64,000 bases of DNA from Desulfuromonas sp. (lineage in GTDB: Bacteria; Desulfobacterota; Desulfuromonadia; Desulfuromonadales; Geothermobacteraceae): NCBI GenBank assembly GCA_002868905.1, contig PKUA01000011.1, forward strand, positions 1-64,000, read 5' to 3'. Position numbers and translations under genes: made by a program. This document shows, in pieces, positions 1 to 10,992 of this stretch. The notes below the pieces were generated by a model that worked only from the letters and a program-made list of their open reading frames with translations, ran no database searches and was not told where the DNA came from. Positions within the stretch are counted from its first letter, which is position 1. The number at the start of each line of letters is the position of its first letter.

Positions 1-131
1 GCTACCAGGTGGTGGCCGAGCCGCCGGTCGCCCTCGAAGAAGGTTCGGGCGCGGAGGCGGTGCAGCGCAACACCCAGCGTCTCACCGACATCATCGAGGA
101 CCTCGACCAGGCGCTGAAGGCGAGCCAGTAA
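1..131 (+). CDS. C-terminal end of a possible lipid A/lysophospholipid acyltransferase (partial)
   Basis: One frame is open from base 3 to a TAA at 129-131, giving 42 residues; the gene begins outside the window. The opening YQVVAEPPV and the later NTQRLTDIIED resemble the extreme C-terminus of LpxL/HtrB-type acyltransferases. The HP-x-QW stretch that usually follows in that family is missing, and the protein ends ALKASQ. That a gene ends here is fairly safe. The family assignment is a weak inference from about 40 residues. Confidence 0.45.
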   Translation, partial: YQVVAEPPVALEEGSGAEAVQRNTQRLTDIIEDLDQALKASQ

Positions 132-147
132 CCTCTCAACACGAAAA

Positions 148-173
148 GGGCGGCAGGTGAATTCCTGCCGCCC
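148..173 (+). terminator. Perfect 10-bp hairpin after the first gene
   Basis: A 10-bp perfect inverted repeat (148-157 with 164-173, 6-nt loop) lies 16 bases after the stop of the first gene. It has no T-run on the plus strand. AAAA just before it would give a short T-run for minus-strand transcription. It is probably the 3' hairpin of the upstream gene, and it ends 18 bases before trmL. Confidence 0.45.
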
Positions 174-191
174 CTGCCATGAATACCCCTC

Positions 192-665
192 ATGAACAAT
201 CAGCCTTTCCACATTGTCCTGATCGAACCGGAGATTCCACCCAACACCGGTAATGTCGCGCGGCTCTGTGCCGCGACCGGGACCGTGCTGCACCTGGTCG
301 GCAAGCTCGGCTTCTCCATCAGCGACAAGCACCTGAAGCGGGCGGGACTCGACTATTGGGAGGCGGTACAACTCTATCGCTGGCGCCACTTCTCCGACCT
401 GCTCGCCGCCTTCCCCGACCGCCGTGTCTGGCTGACCAGCAAGCGGGCCGAGCAGAACTACGCGAATGCCGACTTCCAACCGGGCGACCTGCTGGTCTTC
501 GGCAAGGAGACCGAGGGATTGTCGGAGGAACTCCTCGCCACCCCCGGCGGACGAACGATCCGCATCCCGATTTTTTCGCCGCTTGTCCGGAGCCTAAATC
601 TTTCGACCGCTGCCGGCATCGTGCTCTACGAAGCGCTACGCCGAACCGGACAACTCGATGGCTAG
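192..665 (+). CDS. trmL: tRNA (cytidine/uridine-34-2'-O)-methyltransferase TrmL
   Basis: 157-residue SPOUT-class methyltransferase that 2'-O-methylates the wobble nucleotide of tRNA-Leu isoacceptors, using S-adenosylmethionine. The N-terminal IVLIEPEIPPNTGNVARLC, the middle LVFGKETEGL and the C-terminal RSLNLSTAAGIVLYEALR are the family's knot and SAM-binding motifs. Length is typical for TrmL, with no extension as in TrmJ. The ATG at 192 is the first start in this frame; the ATG at 179 is out of frame. It ends in TAG, 4 bases into the convergent ogt gene. Use of TAG as a normal stop here matters for reading leuS. Confidence 0.93.
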   Translation: MNNQPFHIVLIEPEIPPNTGNVARLCAATGTVLHLVGKLGFSISDKHLKRAGLDYWEAVQLYRWRHFSDLLAAFPDRRVWLTSKRAEQNYANADFQPGDLLVFGKETEGLSEELLATPGGRTIRIPIFSPLVRSLNLSTAAGIVLYEALRRTGQLDG

Positions 666-1138
666 ACGTTCCCCTTTTCAAAATCGAGCAGCCAGCGCTT
701 GGTCTTTGTTCCGCCCTGGCCTGAGTAGCCGGTCAGGCTCCCGTCGGCAGCGACGACCCGGTGGCATGGCAGGATGATCGGCAGCCGGTTGCCGGCCATC
801 ACCCGCCCGATGCCGCGAGCTGCGGCAGGGCTTCCGGTACGGGTCGCAAGCTCCTTGTAGCTGACCACCTCGCCGTAAGGGACCTCGGCCAGCGCCTTGA
901 GCACTTTAACGGTAAAATCGCTGCCGGTGAAGCGGATCGGGACCGTGAACAGGGTCCGTTTGCCGGCGAAATACTCCTGCAGTTCGGTCACAGCCTGACG
1001 CAGCAGAGGCGTATCGGTTTCGCCCGATGTGGCGGCCCCGCCGGACTCGTCAATCCACCCGACTTGCACCAGGGCGGTGTCATCCGAAATAACCTGCAGG
1101 GTTCCGACCGGTGTTTCAACCACAGCTTGATGATTCAT
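662..1138 (-). CDS. ogt: Methylated-DNA--protein-cysteine S-methyltransferase
   Basis: 158-residue suicide repair protein that takes methyl groups from O6-methylguanine onto its active cysteine. The active-site motif PCHRVVAADG is present, followed by LTGYSGQGGTKTKRWLL. The upstream YGEVVSYKELA and RGIGRVMAGN segments are the helix-turn-helix DNA-binding part of the family. It is the Ogt/short form with no Ada-type regulatory domain. The start overlaps the murJ stop by 4 bases, so the two are probably co-transcribed. Confidence 0.92.
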   Translation of the reverse strand: MNHQAVVETPVGTLQVISDDTALVQVGWIDESGGAATSGETDTPLLRQAVTELQEYFAGKRTLFTVPIRFTGSDFTVKVLKALAEVPYGEVVSYKELATRTGSPAAARGIGRVMAGNRLPIILPCHRVVAADGSLTGYSGQGGTKTKRWLLDFEKGNV

Positions 1139-2715
1139 AATGATTTTCCCTTTGGCAGACGCCGTCGCAACAGCAGGTCGCCGATCACATCGAGGTTCGG
1201 CACCCTGCAGCCGCGACAGATCAACAGGTAGCTTACCCCGCCGCCAACCACCGCCGCAGCGAGCCAGCCCCCTTTAACCCAACTTTCACCGGCAACGCTC
1301 CAGTCGCATTGAGCCAGGAGCAGCTTGACAACAACCAGCATCCCCGCCAGCCCTGGCAATAACCGCCAGACTCCATTCCAGACAACTCCGAGGCTGACAT
1401 CAGGGAACCGGCGCCGGAGAAGGACGAGGAGCACTGCCGCGTTAAACAGCGCTGACAGGGTCAGGGCAAAAGCGAGGCCGATATGCTGGAACGGCCCCAT
1501 CAACAGCAGACCGAAACCGACGTTGACCAGCAGGGTCCAGAACGAGACCAGGACCGGCGTCCGGGTATCCTGCATGGCGTAGAATGTCGGAACAACCAGG
1601 CGGCTGATGCCAACGAAGAGCAGGCCCGGCGCATAGGCGGCCAGCGCGTAGGAGGTCTGGCGGACCGCCTCTGCATCAAAAGCCCCCCGCATGAAAAACA
1701 GGCTGTAGATCGGCTTGGCACAAAGGACCATACCGATCGTCGCCGGCAGTAAGATCAGCAGCAACAGCGACATGGAATGTCGCAGGCTGTCCCGGAACGC
1801 ATCGCCCTGGTTGTCGGCCGCCTGGCGGCTCAGGGTCGGTAGCAGAGCCTGCGCCAGAGAAGCGACGATGATCCCCTGCGGGAACTCGAACAGCCGCTGT
1901 CCGTAGTAGAGGTAAGAGACGCTTCCTTCCGGGAGGAACGAGGCGAGCAGCCGGGTGACGATGACATTGATCTGGTAGATGGCAACACCGGCGATCCCCG
2001 GCAACATCAGGCGGGAAATCTTACTCACGTCAGGGTGGCGCAGACCGAGACGCGGACGTGGCAAAAAACCGATCCTCCGCAAACCGGGCACCTGCATCAC
2101 CAGTTGCAACAGTCCACCGAGCACCACCCCCCAGGCAAGGGCAAAAATGGGCTGATCAAAACGGCTGCCGAGAAACAGGGCGCAGGCGATGATGGCGAGG
2201 TTCAGCACCAGCGGAGAGACGGCTGGCACAAAGTAGCGGCCACGGACGTTGAGAATTCCGGTCGCCAGGGCAAGCAGGCTGACGAAAAAAAGATAGGGGA
2301 ACATCACCCGGTTGAGCTGGTCGGTCAGATGCAGCTTCCCCGGCGTGTCGGCAAACCCGTACCCGATCAACTGCACCAGGTAGGGGGAAAAAAAGATACC
2401 GAGCAGCACGACCACCACCATCACCAGGGTGAGCAGGGTCCAGCAACGATCCGCCAGTGGCTTGGCCCCCTCCTCCCTGTCACGATGGTAGACCTGGCTG
2501 AAAACCGGTACGAAAGCGGCTGTCAGTGACCCTTCGGCAAAGAAACGACGCAACAGGTTCGGCAGGGTAAAGGCGACAAAAAAGGCGTCGGTGGCGAAGC
2601 CGGCACCGAACAGACCGGCGATCACCATGTCGCGCACCAGACCGCCAATCCGGCTGAACAGTGTGGCGATGCCGAGGGTCCCTGCGGAACGGGTTATGCC
2701 GCGATTTTCGCTCAC
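1135..2715 (-). CDS. murJ: Lipid II flippase MurJ (MviN)
   Basis: 526-residue polytopic inner-membrane protein of the MOP superfamily that moves lipid II across the membrane for peptidoglycan synthesis. The N-terminus with TLFSRIGGLVRDMVIAGLFG and the FFVAFTLPNLLRRFFAEGSL segment are MurJ signatures. About 14 hydrophobic segments follow, and length is normal. Translation starts at a GTG (2715) with GGATAGC before it. It heads a two-gene unit with ogt and is divergent from rpsT across a roughly 200-bp AT-rich spacer. Confidence 0.95.
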   Translation of the reverse strand: MSENRGITRSAGTLGIATLFSRIGGLVRDMVIAGLFGAGFATDAFFVAFTLPNLLRRFFAEGSLTAAFVPVFSQVYHRDREEGAKPLADRCWTLLTLVMVVVVLLGIFFSPYLVQLIGYGFADTPGKLHLTDQLNRVMFPYLFFVSLLALATGILNVRGRYFVPAVSPLVLNLAIIACALFLGSRFDQPIFALAWGVVLGGLLQLVMQVPGLRRIGFLPRPRLGLRHPDVSKISRLMLPGIAGVAIYQINVIVTRLLASFLPEGSVSYLYYGQRLFEFPQGIIVASLAQALLPTLSRQAADNQGDAFRDSLRHSMSLLLLILLPATIGMVLCAKPIYSLFFMRGAFDAEAVRQTSYALAAYAPGLLFVGISRLVVPTFYAMQDTRTPVLVSFWTLLVNVGFGLLLMGPFQHIGLAFALTLSALFNAAVLLVLLRRRFPDVSLGVVWNGVWRLLPGLAGMLVVVKLLLAQCDWSVAGESWVKGGWLAAAVVGGGVSYLLICRGCRVPNLDVIGDLLLRRRLPKGKSL

Positions 2716-2849
2716 GCTATCCGAGACCTTCCTGACGAATCGGGGATCCCACTGAAATTATTGAATGAATTTATTTTCATTCTAAAAATTACACCCATAA
2801 CCATCAGTAAACACAGGACTTTAATCAATCCCTATAGAAGTTTTTAATC

Positions 2850-2878
2850 TTGACTCTCCCGTGTTTCCATGCTATAAC
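2850..2878 (+). promoter_or_regulatory. Sigma-70-type promoter of rpsT
   Basis: TTGACT (2850-2855) and TATAAC (2873-2878) are separated by exactly 17 bp. The expected transcript start lies near 2885, about 30 bases before the rpsT GTG. Confidence 0.85.
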
Positions 2879-2916
2879 CCGCACCTGAATTAATTTTAAA
2901 CCTCAAGGAGTCAATC

Positions 2917-3195
2917 GTGGCCAACCATAAGTCAGCGGAAAAAAGAAATCGTCAGAATCGTTTACGTAATGCCCGCAACACTCACATGCGCTCCACCATG
3001 CGGACCCACGTCAAAAAAATCCGGACCGCCGTGGCCGATGGCGACAAGGAAGCGGCCCAGGCTGCCCTGACCGTCGCCGTCCCCTACATCGATAAGGTCG
3101 CCAGTAAAGGCATCATCCATAAAGCGACAGCCAGTCGGAAAATTTCGCGTCTGACCAAACTGGTCAGCTCCATGCAGGAGACCGCGGAAGCCTGA
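2917..3195 (+). CDS. rpsT: 30S ribosomal protein S20
   Basis: 92-residue basic protein that binds the 5' domain of 16S rRNA. The N-terminus MANHKSAEKRNRQNRLRN and the KGIIHKATASRKISRL stretch are diagnostic. It starts at GTG (2917) preceded by AAGGAG with 6-nt spacing. It is a single-gene unit with its own promoter at 2850 and terminator at 3219, convergent with holA. Confidence 0.98.
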   Translation: MANHKSAEKRNRQNRLRNARNTHMRSTMRTHVKKIRTAVADGDKEAAQAALTVAVPYIDKVASKGIIHKATASRKISRLTKLVSSMQETAEA

Positions 3196-3218
3196 TCGAC
3201 AAGGTCACCAGTCTGCGA

Positions 3219-3248
3219 CGGGAGCTCAGTTGAGCTCCCGTTTTTTTT
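3219..3248 (+). terminator. Intrinsic terminator of rpsT, overlapping the holA 3' end
   Basis: A 10-bp perfect inverted repeat (3219-3228 with 3231-3240) is followed directly by eight T (3241-3248). It is a strong rho-independent terminator for the plus strand. On the other strand the same bases are the last codons and stop of holA. Confidence 0.9.
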
Positions 3249-4242
3249 GCCCTGTGCTCGAAATATCGAGTACCAGGCGGCTCAAAAGACCGGACGCAAG
3301 CCCACCACTCGATTTCAACGCAACATCCGCTTCCAGCAACAACCGCATGATCCGGGGAAATTCCTCTTTCCGAAAATTCCGTGCCTGTCGCGTCAGGTTC
3401 TCCACGAAATACGGATTAATTTTCAACCGGGCGGCGAGATCACGCCGTGGCACCCGACTGCCGACCAGCTCGTGGGTCCGCCACAGCTGGCGAAAGTGCC
3501 GCGCCAGCAGCGAGACCAACAGAACCGGAGGCTCGCCGGCCTGGAGCAGTTCATCAACCAGATGGATGGCACTGCCGACATTCCGATCACCGAGTGCCTC
3601 ACCGAGAGCGAACACGGTCTCCTGTCGCAGGTTACAGACGATCGCATCGACGTCAGCCTCGTCGATCGGATCCCGGTCGCCACAGTAGGCGATAAGCTTA
3701 TCGAGTTCCCCGGCGATCTCCTGCAGCTGGGTTCCGGCTCGTCGGCAAAACTTCTCGAACCCGGCTTCGGTCATGCTGCGACCGCTCTCTTTGAGCATCC
3801 GCCGAATTTCCGCCGGGATGCGGTTGGGATAGAGTTTTTTGCACTCGATCGCCTCCCCTTTTTTCATCCACGCCTTGGAAAACTTGGAACGGCGATCAAG
3901 CTTGGCGCCGACCATCAACAGAATCGACTCGGAAAAGGGTTCCTTGAGGTAGCTCTCGAGCGAGGCAAGGTTGGCGGCGTTCAGCTCATCGGCGCGCCGC
4001 ACAAGGGTCAGCCTCCTTGAGGCAAAGACCGGCATGGTCTGCACCGCCTCAAGGATTGCCTGTCCGGTGGTCTCCTTCCCCTCGAAGATATTCAGATTGA
4101 AATCCCGTGCGTCAGGAGGGACGGCGGCATCAACCAGTTGCCGAACCAGTCGATCGACAAGGTAGGTCTCTTCACCGTAAATGTAGATCAGTGGAGGGAT
4201 GTCGTTGCTGCGAATCCGTTTTTGCAGTTCAGCGGCGTCCAA
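3226..4242 (-). CDS. holA: DNA polymerase III subunit delta
   Basis: 338-residue clamp-loader subunit that opens the beta clamp. The N-terminal PPLIYIYGEETYLVDRLVRQL and the FNLNIFEGKE segment fit HolA, followed by the AAA+-like fold and a C-terminal collar domain. The start is TTG at 4242 with GGGGGA 3 bases upstream; no ATG lies near the conserved N-terminus. It follows lptE by 17 bases in the same direction. Its last codons (KKREL and beyond) are read from the complement of the rpsT terminator. Confidence 0.93.
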   Translation of the reverse strand: MDAAELQKRIRSNDIPPLIYIYGEETYLVDRLVRQLVDAAVPPDARDFNLNIFEGKETTGQAILEAVQTMPVFASRRLTLVRRADELNAANLASLESYLKEPFSESILLMVGAKLDRRSKFSKAWMKKGEAIECKKLYPNRIPAEIRRMLKESGRSMTEAGFEKFCRRAGTQLQEIAGELDKLIAYCGDRDPIDEADVDAIVCNLRQETVFALGEALGDRNVGSAIHLVDELLQAGEPPVLLVSLLARHFRQLWRTHELVGSRVPRRDLAARLKINPYFVENLTRQARNFRKEEFPRIMRLLLEADVALKSSGGLASGLLSRLVLDISSTGQKKRELN

Positions 4243-4259
4243 GTGTCCCCCGGCTCAGG

Positions 4260-4765
4260 TCAAAAAGCGGCCAGCAACTCTGAAACAAGCTTTTTTGCCA
4301 ACTGGTGGCAAACCTCTTCGACCGTGGCAGTTTCACGATTTTCCTGGACCTCCAACGATGGGTCGGCAAGGAACTCGCTGCTCCAGGACAATTCGCGTTG
4401 CCAGATGAGAACACCGTCCTTTTGCCGTCTCAGGCCTGCCACCACCTCAATGGAGACGCTGTATTCAGCCACTTCGTCATCGCCACGGTAGGCGCTGTTG
4501 CGCCGTTTGTATTTTCTGATGACGCTTTCAATCACCGCGTCAGCGGTAGCGCGATCATCGACAAGGGCGATTCCGGGCTGAGCGGCCAGCTCCCGTGCAT
4601 AGTGTCGGAACAGCAGGGTCTCGAGAAAGGGTTGGACGGTTCGGTTGTGGACCGGCTCCACGAAAACAGCTTCGATCCCATCGGGAAAACGATTTTCGAC
4701 CTGCAACGCATAACCGCACCCCGCAAGAAAGAGGACGAGACAGATCAGAACAAGGCGAACCCGCA

Positions 4766-4766
<1 letters not shown>
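4260..4766 (-). CDS. lptE: LPS-assembly lipoprotein LptE
   Basis: 168-residue outer-membrane lipoprotein expected to plug the LptD barrel during lipopolysaccharide export. The signal peptide ends in the lipobox LAGC (Cys 17), and GYAL follows as in LptE. The segment VFVEPVHNRTVQPFLETLL matches the family core. It lies between leuS (1-base stop/start overlap) and holA, the usual leuS-lptE-holA order of Gram-negative bacteria, which supports the call despite low sequence conservation of the family. Confidence 0.87.
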
Positions 4767-7665
<2,899 letters not shown>

Positions 7666-7701
7666 GTTTTCCTCCTTTAATGACCCTTCTTAAGCCCGGC
7701 T

Positions 7702-7730
7702 ATTAAAGCGAACAGCCGTTGCCTTGTCAA
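7702..7730 (-). promoter_or_regulatory. Sigma-70-type promoter of infA
   Basis: On the minus strand TTGACA (7730-7725) and TTTAAT (7707-7702) are 17 bp apart. The predicted start is about 30 bases before the infA TTG and just downstream of the last chemosensory gene. Confidence 0.8.
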
Positions 7731-7742
7731 GCATTCAGGGTG

Positions 7743-8123
7743 TTAGCCCTCGAGTTTCAGCAGCCGCTTCGCAGCTTCCAGGATTTTTCCGGTCTGAATC
7801 GGCTTGGTGATATATTCATCCGCCCCGAGCGCAAGGGCGCGCTCGCGGTCCTCGTTTGCCCCCTCGGTGGTGATCACGACGATCGGCACCTCTTTGCAGT
7901 TGGGGTCGTTCCGTACCAGGCTGACCAGCTTCAGGCCATCCATGATCGGCATATTGATATCGGTCAGGATCAGGTCGAACCGATCCGAAGAGAGTTTTTT
8001 CAGGCCATCGACCCCGTCATTCGCTTCTACGATTTCAAGGCCGCGCACCCGCTTCAGCGCAAAAACAATCAGCTGGCGCATTGTCGGCGAATCTTCAACA
8101 ATCAACACCTTATAGTTTGCCAT
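7743..8123 (-). CDS. CheY-like single-domain response regulator
   Basis: 126-residue receiver domain. The acidic pair is E10-D11 (LIVEDSPTMRQ), the phospho-acceptor D55 sits in TDINMP, and the Lys is in ITKPIQ. The GTG at 8132 gives three more residues, but the ATG at 8123 has GGGGG at 8-nt spacing and is preferred. It is the last gene of the chemosensory operon, 16 bases after the GAF protein. It is strikingly similar to the receiver at 18620-18988 (shared SPTMR, TDINMP and ITTEG...DRER.LALGAD), so the two are probably duplicates at opposite ends of the operon. Its output partner is unknown. Confidence 0.92.
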   Translation of the reverse strand: MANYKVLIVEDSPTMRQLIVFALKRVRGLEIVEANDGVDGLKKLSSDRFDLILTDINMPIMDGLKLVSLVRNDPNCKEVPIVVITTEGANEDRERALALGADEYITKPIQTGKILEAAKRLLKLEG

Positions 8124-8139
8124 GTCAGCCACCCCCTGA

Positions 8140-8967
8140 TTATTTGGTCATTAAATTGATAAAGCCCTGAATCGTACTCAGCTTCCGTTCCGATTCAGAG
8201 TAGAGCTTCGATGAAAAAATCGCCGTCGCCGCATGACCTGCAAGGAGGGTAAACAACTCAAAGTCGACATCGGCAAACTGTTCCTTCTGTTCAAGGAGAT
8301 GATAGAGCACCAGCACACCGATGACATGATCCTTGATCTTCAAGGGGATGCAGACCATCGGGCTCTCCAAATCCTTGGTGTACTCGGCCAGGTTGTCAAC
8401 GTAATAGTTCTCGCCGCTCTGGGCGGCCTGCCCGATCACCCCTTCACCCACCTGAACGACCGGGAATGTCGCTTGATCGACCCCTTCAGTCGCCACCGTT
8501 TGCAGATCATGGGATTTCTCATCCACCAGCAGGACGGCGAACTCCTCGGCCCCGATCAGGTTAATGACGATTTCGGAAATGATCTGCAGGACTTCCTGGT
8601 GGTCGAGCGTCGAATGCAGCTGGTAGGAGGCGATATACAGGTTTGCCAGCATATTGTTCTCGCTCTCGACATCGATATAGCGATTGGCAAAATCCTGATT
8701 CTCCTCCTCGACCAGACGAATCCTGTCGAGAACCTCCTCCTTCTCCTTCTCAAGGCTCTCCACCCGGGCTCTCAACTGGGCGACTTCGTCCATCGAACCA
8801 CCCGTCGTTTCGTCGGGTTTGGTATCTTCCTGAATTTTCAATATTTCAAAACGAAGGCGCTCGTTCTCCTTGAGCAGCTCCTGGGTGAACTCAGCACCCT
8901 TTTTGAAAATCTGCAGGAATTCGTCTCCCCGGTTCGCTTTGCCTTTATCATTTTCGTTGTCGGTCAT
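8140..8967 (-). CDS. Coiled-coil GAF-domain protein
   Basis: 275 residues. A charged N-terminal half (about 20-115) is rich in Glu/Lys heptads (VESLEKEKEEVLDRIRLVEE) and probably forms a coiled coil. A GAF domain follows (about 115-260: STLDHQEVLQIISEIVINL, VGEGVIGQAAQSGE, IPLKIKDHVIGVLVLYHL). There is no kinase, cyclase or DNA-binding output. GAF domains bind small ligands, so a soluble sensory role in this receptor-less chemosensory operon is plausible but inferred. The ATG at 8967 has GGGAG at 6-nt spacing, better than the TTG at 8973. Confidence 0.85.
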   Translation of the reverse strand: MTDNENDKGKANRGDEFLQIFKKGAEFTQELLKENERLRFEILKIQEDTKPDETTGGSMDEVAQLRARVESLEKEKEEVLDRIRLVEEENQDFANRYIDVESENNMLANLYIASYQLHSTLDHQEVLQIISEIVINLIGAEEFAVLLVDEKSHDLQTVATEGVDQATFPVVQVGEGVIGQAAQSGENYYVDNLAEYTKDLESPMVCIPLKIKDHVIGVLVLYHLLEQKEQFADVDFELFTLLAGHAATAIFSSKLYSESERKLSTIQGFINLMTK

Positions 8968-9061
8968 CGGCAACTCCCAAGCAAGAAATCAAATTAGCGG
9001 CACATCCTAACAAGCTCTTCGAAAAAATGCCACCCCTCCCATTCTTCCACCTGCCACCTGT

Positions 9062-10132
9062 TCAGCGGCGACAGCGTCTAACCACGGTCGCCCCTACCTT
9101 ATCCAGATCGACCACATCATCAACACAGCCCGCCGCGATCGCCTCCTTCGGCATCCCGAACACAACGCTCGAGTTTTCGCTCTCGGCGATGACATGTCCT
9201 CCGGCTTCCTTGACTGCCCGGACTCCTTTGCTGCCATCATTCCCCATCCCGGTCAGAACAACCGAAACCAGATCCCGACCGAACATTTCGGCGGCCGACT
9301 GGAATAAGATGTCGACCGATGGAATGTAGCGCTGGGCCGGTTCCGGTTCAGTGATCCGAGCCAGAACCTCGGAACCTTGACGTCGAAATTTCATATTTTT
9401 ACCGCCGGGCGCGACCAAAACCAGCCCCGGCCGAATCGTGTCACCATCTTCGGCCTCACGTACTTCAAAGCTGGTCAACCGGTCGAGTCTCTCGGCAAAG
9501 GCCCTGGTAAAACCGGGTGGCATGTGCTGGGCAATCGCAATTCCGACCTGAAACCCGCCGGGAAAGCTGGAAAGGACCTTCTGCAGGGCGGGCGGACCAC
9601 CGGTCGAAGCTCCGATAACGATCTGGCGAAAACCGCCGCTGCGCTCTTTCGGAATCGTCCGTCCCTTACCCACCGGCACCTTGGTTTGCGACAGGTCACG
9701 CCCAAGGACCTTGCGCATGTCAGTGGCCGCGACGTTTCGAATTTTCTGCAGCAGGTTTTCACGAATATTGAACAGGTCGGGGGATATCTGCATGGTCGGC
9801 TTGGCGACGAAATCGACCGCGCCAAACTCAAGCGCCTTGAAAACATCTTCCGAGCCGGTCCGCGACGAAACCACGATCACCGGCGTCGGCCGCTTCTGCA
9901 TCAGGATGCGCAAGAAGGAAAATCCGTCGAGGCGGGGCATCTCCAGATCGAGCGTCACCAGGTCAGGCTTCAGGTCAAAGACCTTACGCAGGCCTTCTTC
10001 GCCGTTGCAAGCGTAACCAACCACCTCCAAACCTTCGACGCTCTCGAGCATCTTGGTGATGGAACGACGATTGAAAGCTGAATCGTCGACCACCAGGATT
10101 TTCACAACATCGTGGTTCAAAGTCGTCGTCAC
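9062..10132 (-). CDS. cheB: Chemotaxis protein-glutamate methylesterase CheB
   Basis: 356 residues. An N-terminal receiver (D16-D17, phospho-acceptor D62 in LDLEMP) is joined to a C-terminal methylesterase with the catalytic Ser in GASTGGP, His in AQHMPPGFTRAF and Asp in GMGNDGSKG. It removes methyl groups from receptors once phosphorylated by CheA. GTG start at 10132 overlapping the cheR stop by 4 bases (GTGA), a typical translational coupling. All catalytic residues are present although no receptor is encoded here. Confidence 0.96.
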   Translation of the reverse strand: MTTTLNHDVVKILVVDDSAFNRRSITKMLESVEGLEVVGYACNGEEGLRKVFDLKPDLVTLDLEMPRLDGFSFLRILMQKRPTPVIVVSSRTGSEDVFKALEFGAVDFVAKPTMQISPDLFNIRENLLQKIRNVAATDMRKVLGRDLSQTKVPVGKGRTIPKERSGGFRQIVIGASTGGPPALQKVLSSFPGGFQVGIAIAQHMPPGFTRAFAERLDRLTSFEVREAEDGDTIRPGLVLVAPGGKNMKFRRQGSEVLARITEPEPAQRYIPSVDILFQSAAEMFGRDLVSVVLTGMGNDGSKGVRAVKEAGGHVIAESENSSVVFGMPKEAIAAGCVDDVVDLDKVGATVVRRCRR

Positions 10133-10989
10133 CCTTGTCGCGCAGGCTTCTGATAAACCATATCGTGTGTTAAGTGCCGCAACTGGAAAGCATTGCTGAG
10201 ATTCATCAGTGACTCGCTGTGCCCCAACAACAAAAAGCCCTCGGGATGCAGTCGCTGGTAAAAAGCGTCGATCACCTTCCGTTTTGCCGCTGCGTCAAAG
10301 TAAATAATAACATTTCGACAAAAAACGACATCAAGGTAACCGAGCAGGGAGACTCTCGGTGCGTCGAGCAGGTTGAGATGGCTGATGGTCACCCACTTCT
10401 TGACCCGGTCCTCGATCCGGTAGCGGGCCCCTTCCTTCTGGAAGTAGCGATCGCGAAAATACCGCTCGGTCGATCGAAACGCGCTCTCTGAATAGACACC
10501 CTGGCGGGCCGATTGCAACACGCGCTGACAGATATCGGTTCCGATGATATCAACCTGCCAGTCATCCCACTTGCCGTCTTCCATCATGAGCATCGCCAGG
10601 GTATACGGTTCCTCACCGGTCGAACAGCCGGCGCTCCAGATCCTGAGTCGCTTCTGACCCTGGGCCTGCTTCCGTTCCCGAACCTCTGGCAACACATCGG
10701 CGACGAAGGTTTTCAGTTGGAATTCTTCCCTGAAGAAATAGGTCTCGTTGGTGGTAACGAGGTTGATCAGTTCCGTCAGTTCCTGATCCTTGTTCGGACT
10801 GTAGCGCAGCAGGTAGTAATATTCGCGAAAGGTTCGCAGGCGATGATGCTGCAGGCGACGCCCCAAGCGTTTCTGCAACAGATATTTGGACTCGTCCTTG
10901 AAGAACATACCGCAATATTGATAGACGAAGTCTCGCAGCAGACGAAACTCCTCATCATTCATCGGTATTTCGACGCCGAACCCAAGCAT
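10129..10989 (-). CDS. cheR: Chemotaxis protein methyltransferase CheR
   Basis: 286-residue SAM-dependent methyltransferase for receptor glutamates. The N-terminal helical CheR domain is followed by the SAM-binding WSAGCSTGEEPYTLAMLM and the later DVVFCRNVIIYFD and GFLLLGHSESL motifs. The ATG at 10989 with AGGA upstream is used; a second ATG at 10962 (MNDEEFRLLRDFV) is also possible. It lies 3 bases after the HEAT-repeat gene. Confidence 0.96.
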   Translation of the reverse strand: MLGFGVEIPMNDEEFRLLRDFVYQYCGMFFKDESKYLLQKRLGRRLQHHRLRTFREYYYLLRYSPNKDQELTELINLVTTNETYFFREEFQLKTFVADVLPEVRERKQAQGQKRLRIWSAGCSTGEEPYTLAMLMMEDGKWDDWQVDIIGTDICQRVLQSARQGVYSESAFRSTERYFRDRYFQKEGARYRIEDRVKKWVTISHLNLLDAPRVSLLGYLDVVFCRNVIIYFDAAAKRKVIDAFYQRLHPEGFLLLGHSESLMNLSNAFQLRHLTHDMVYQKPARQG

Positions 10990-10992
10990 GGA

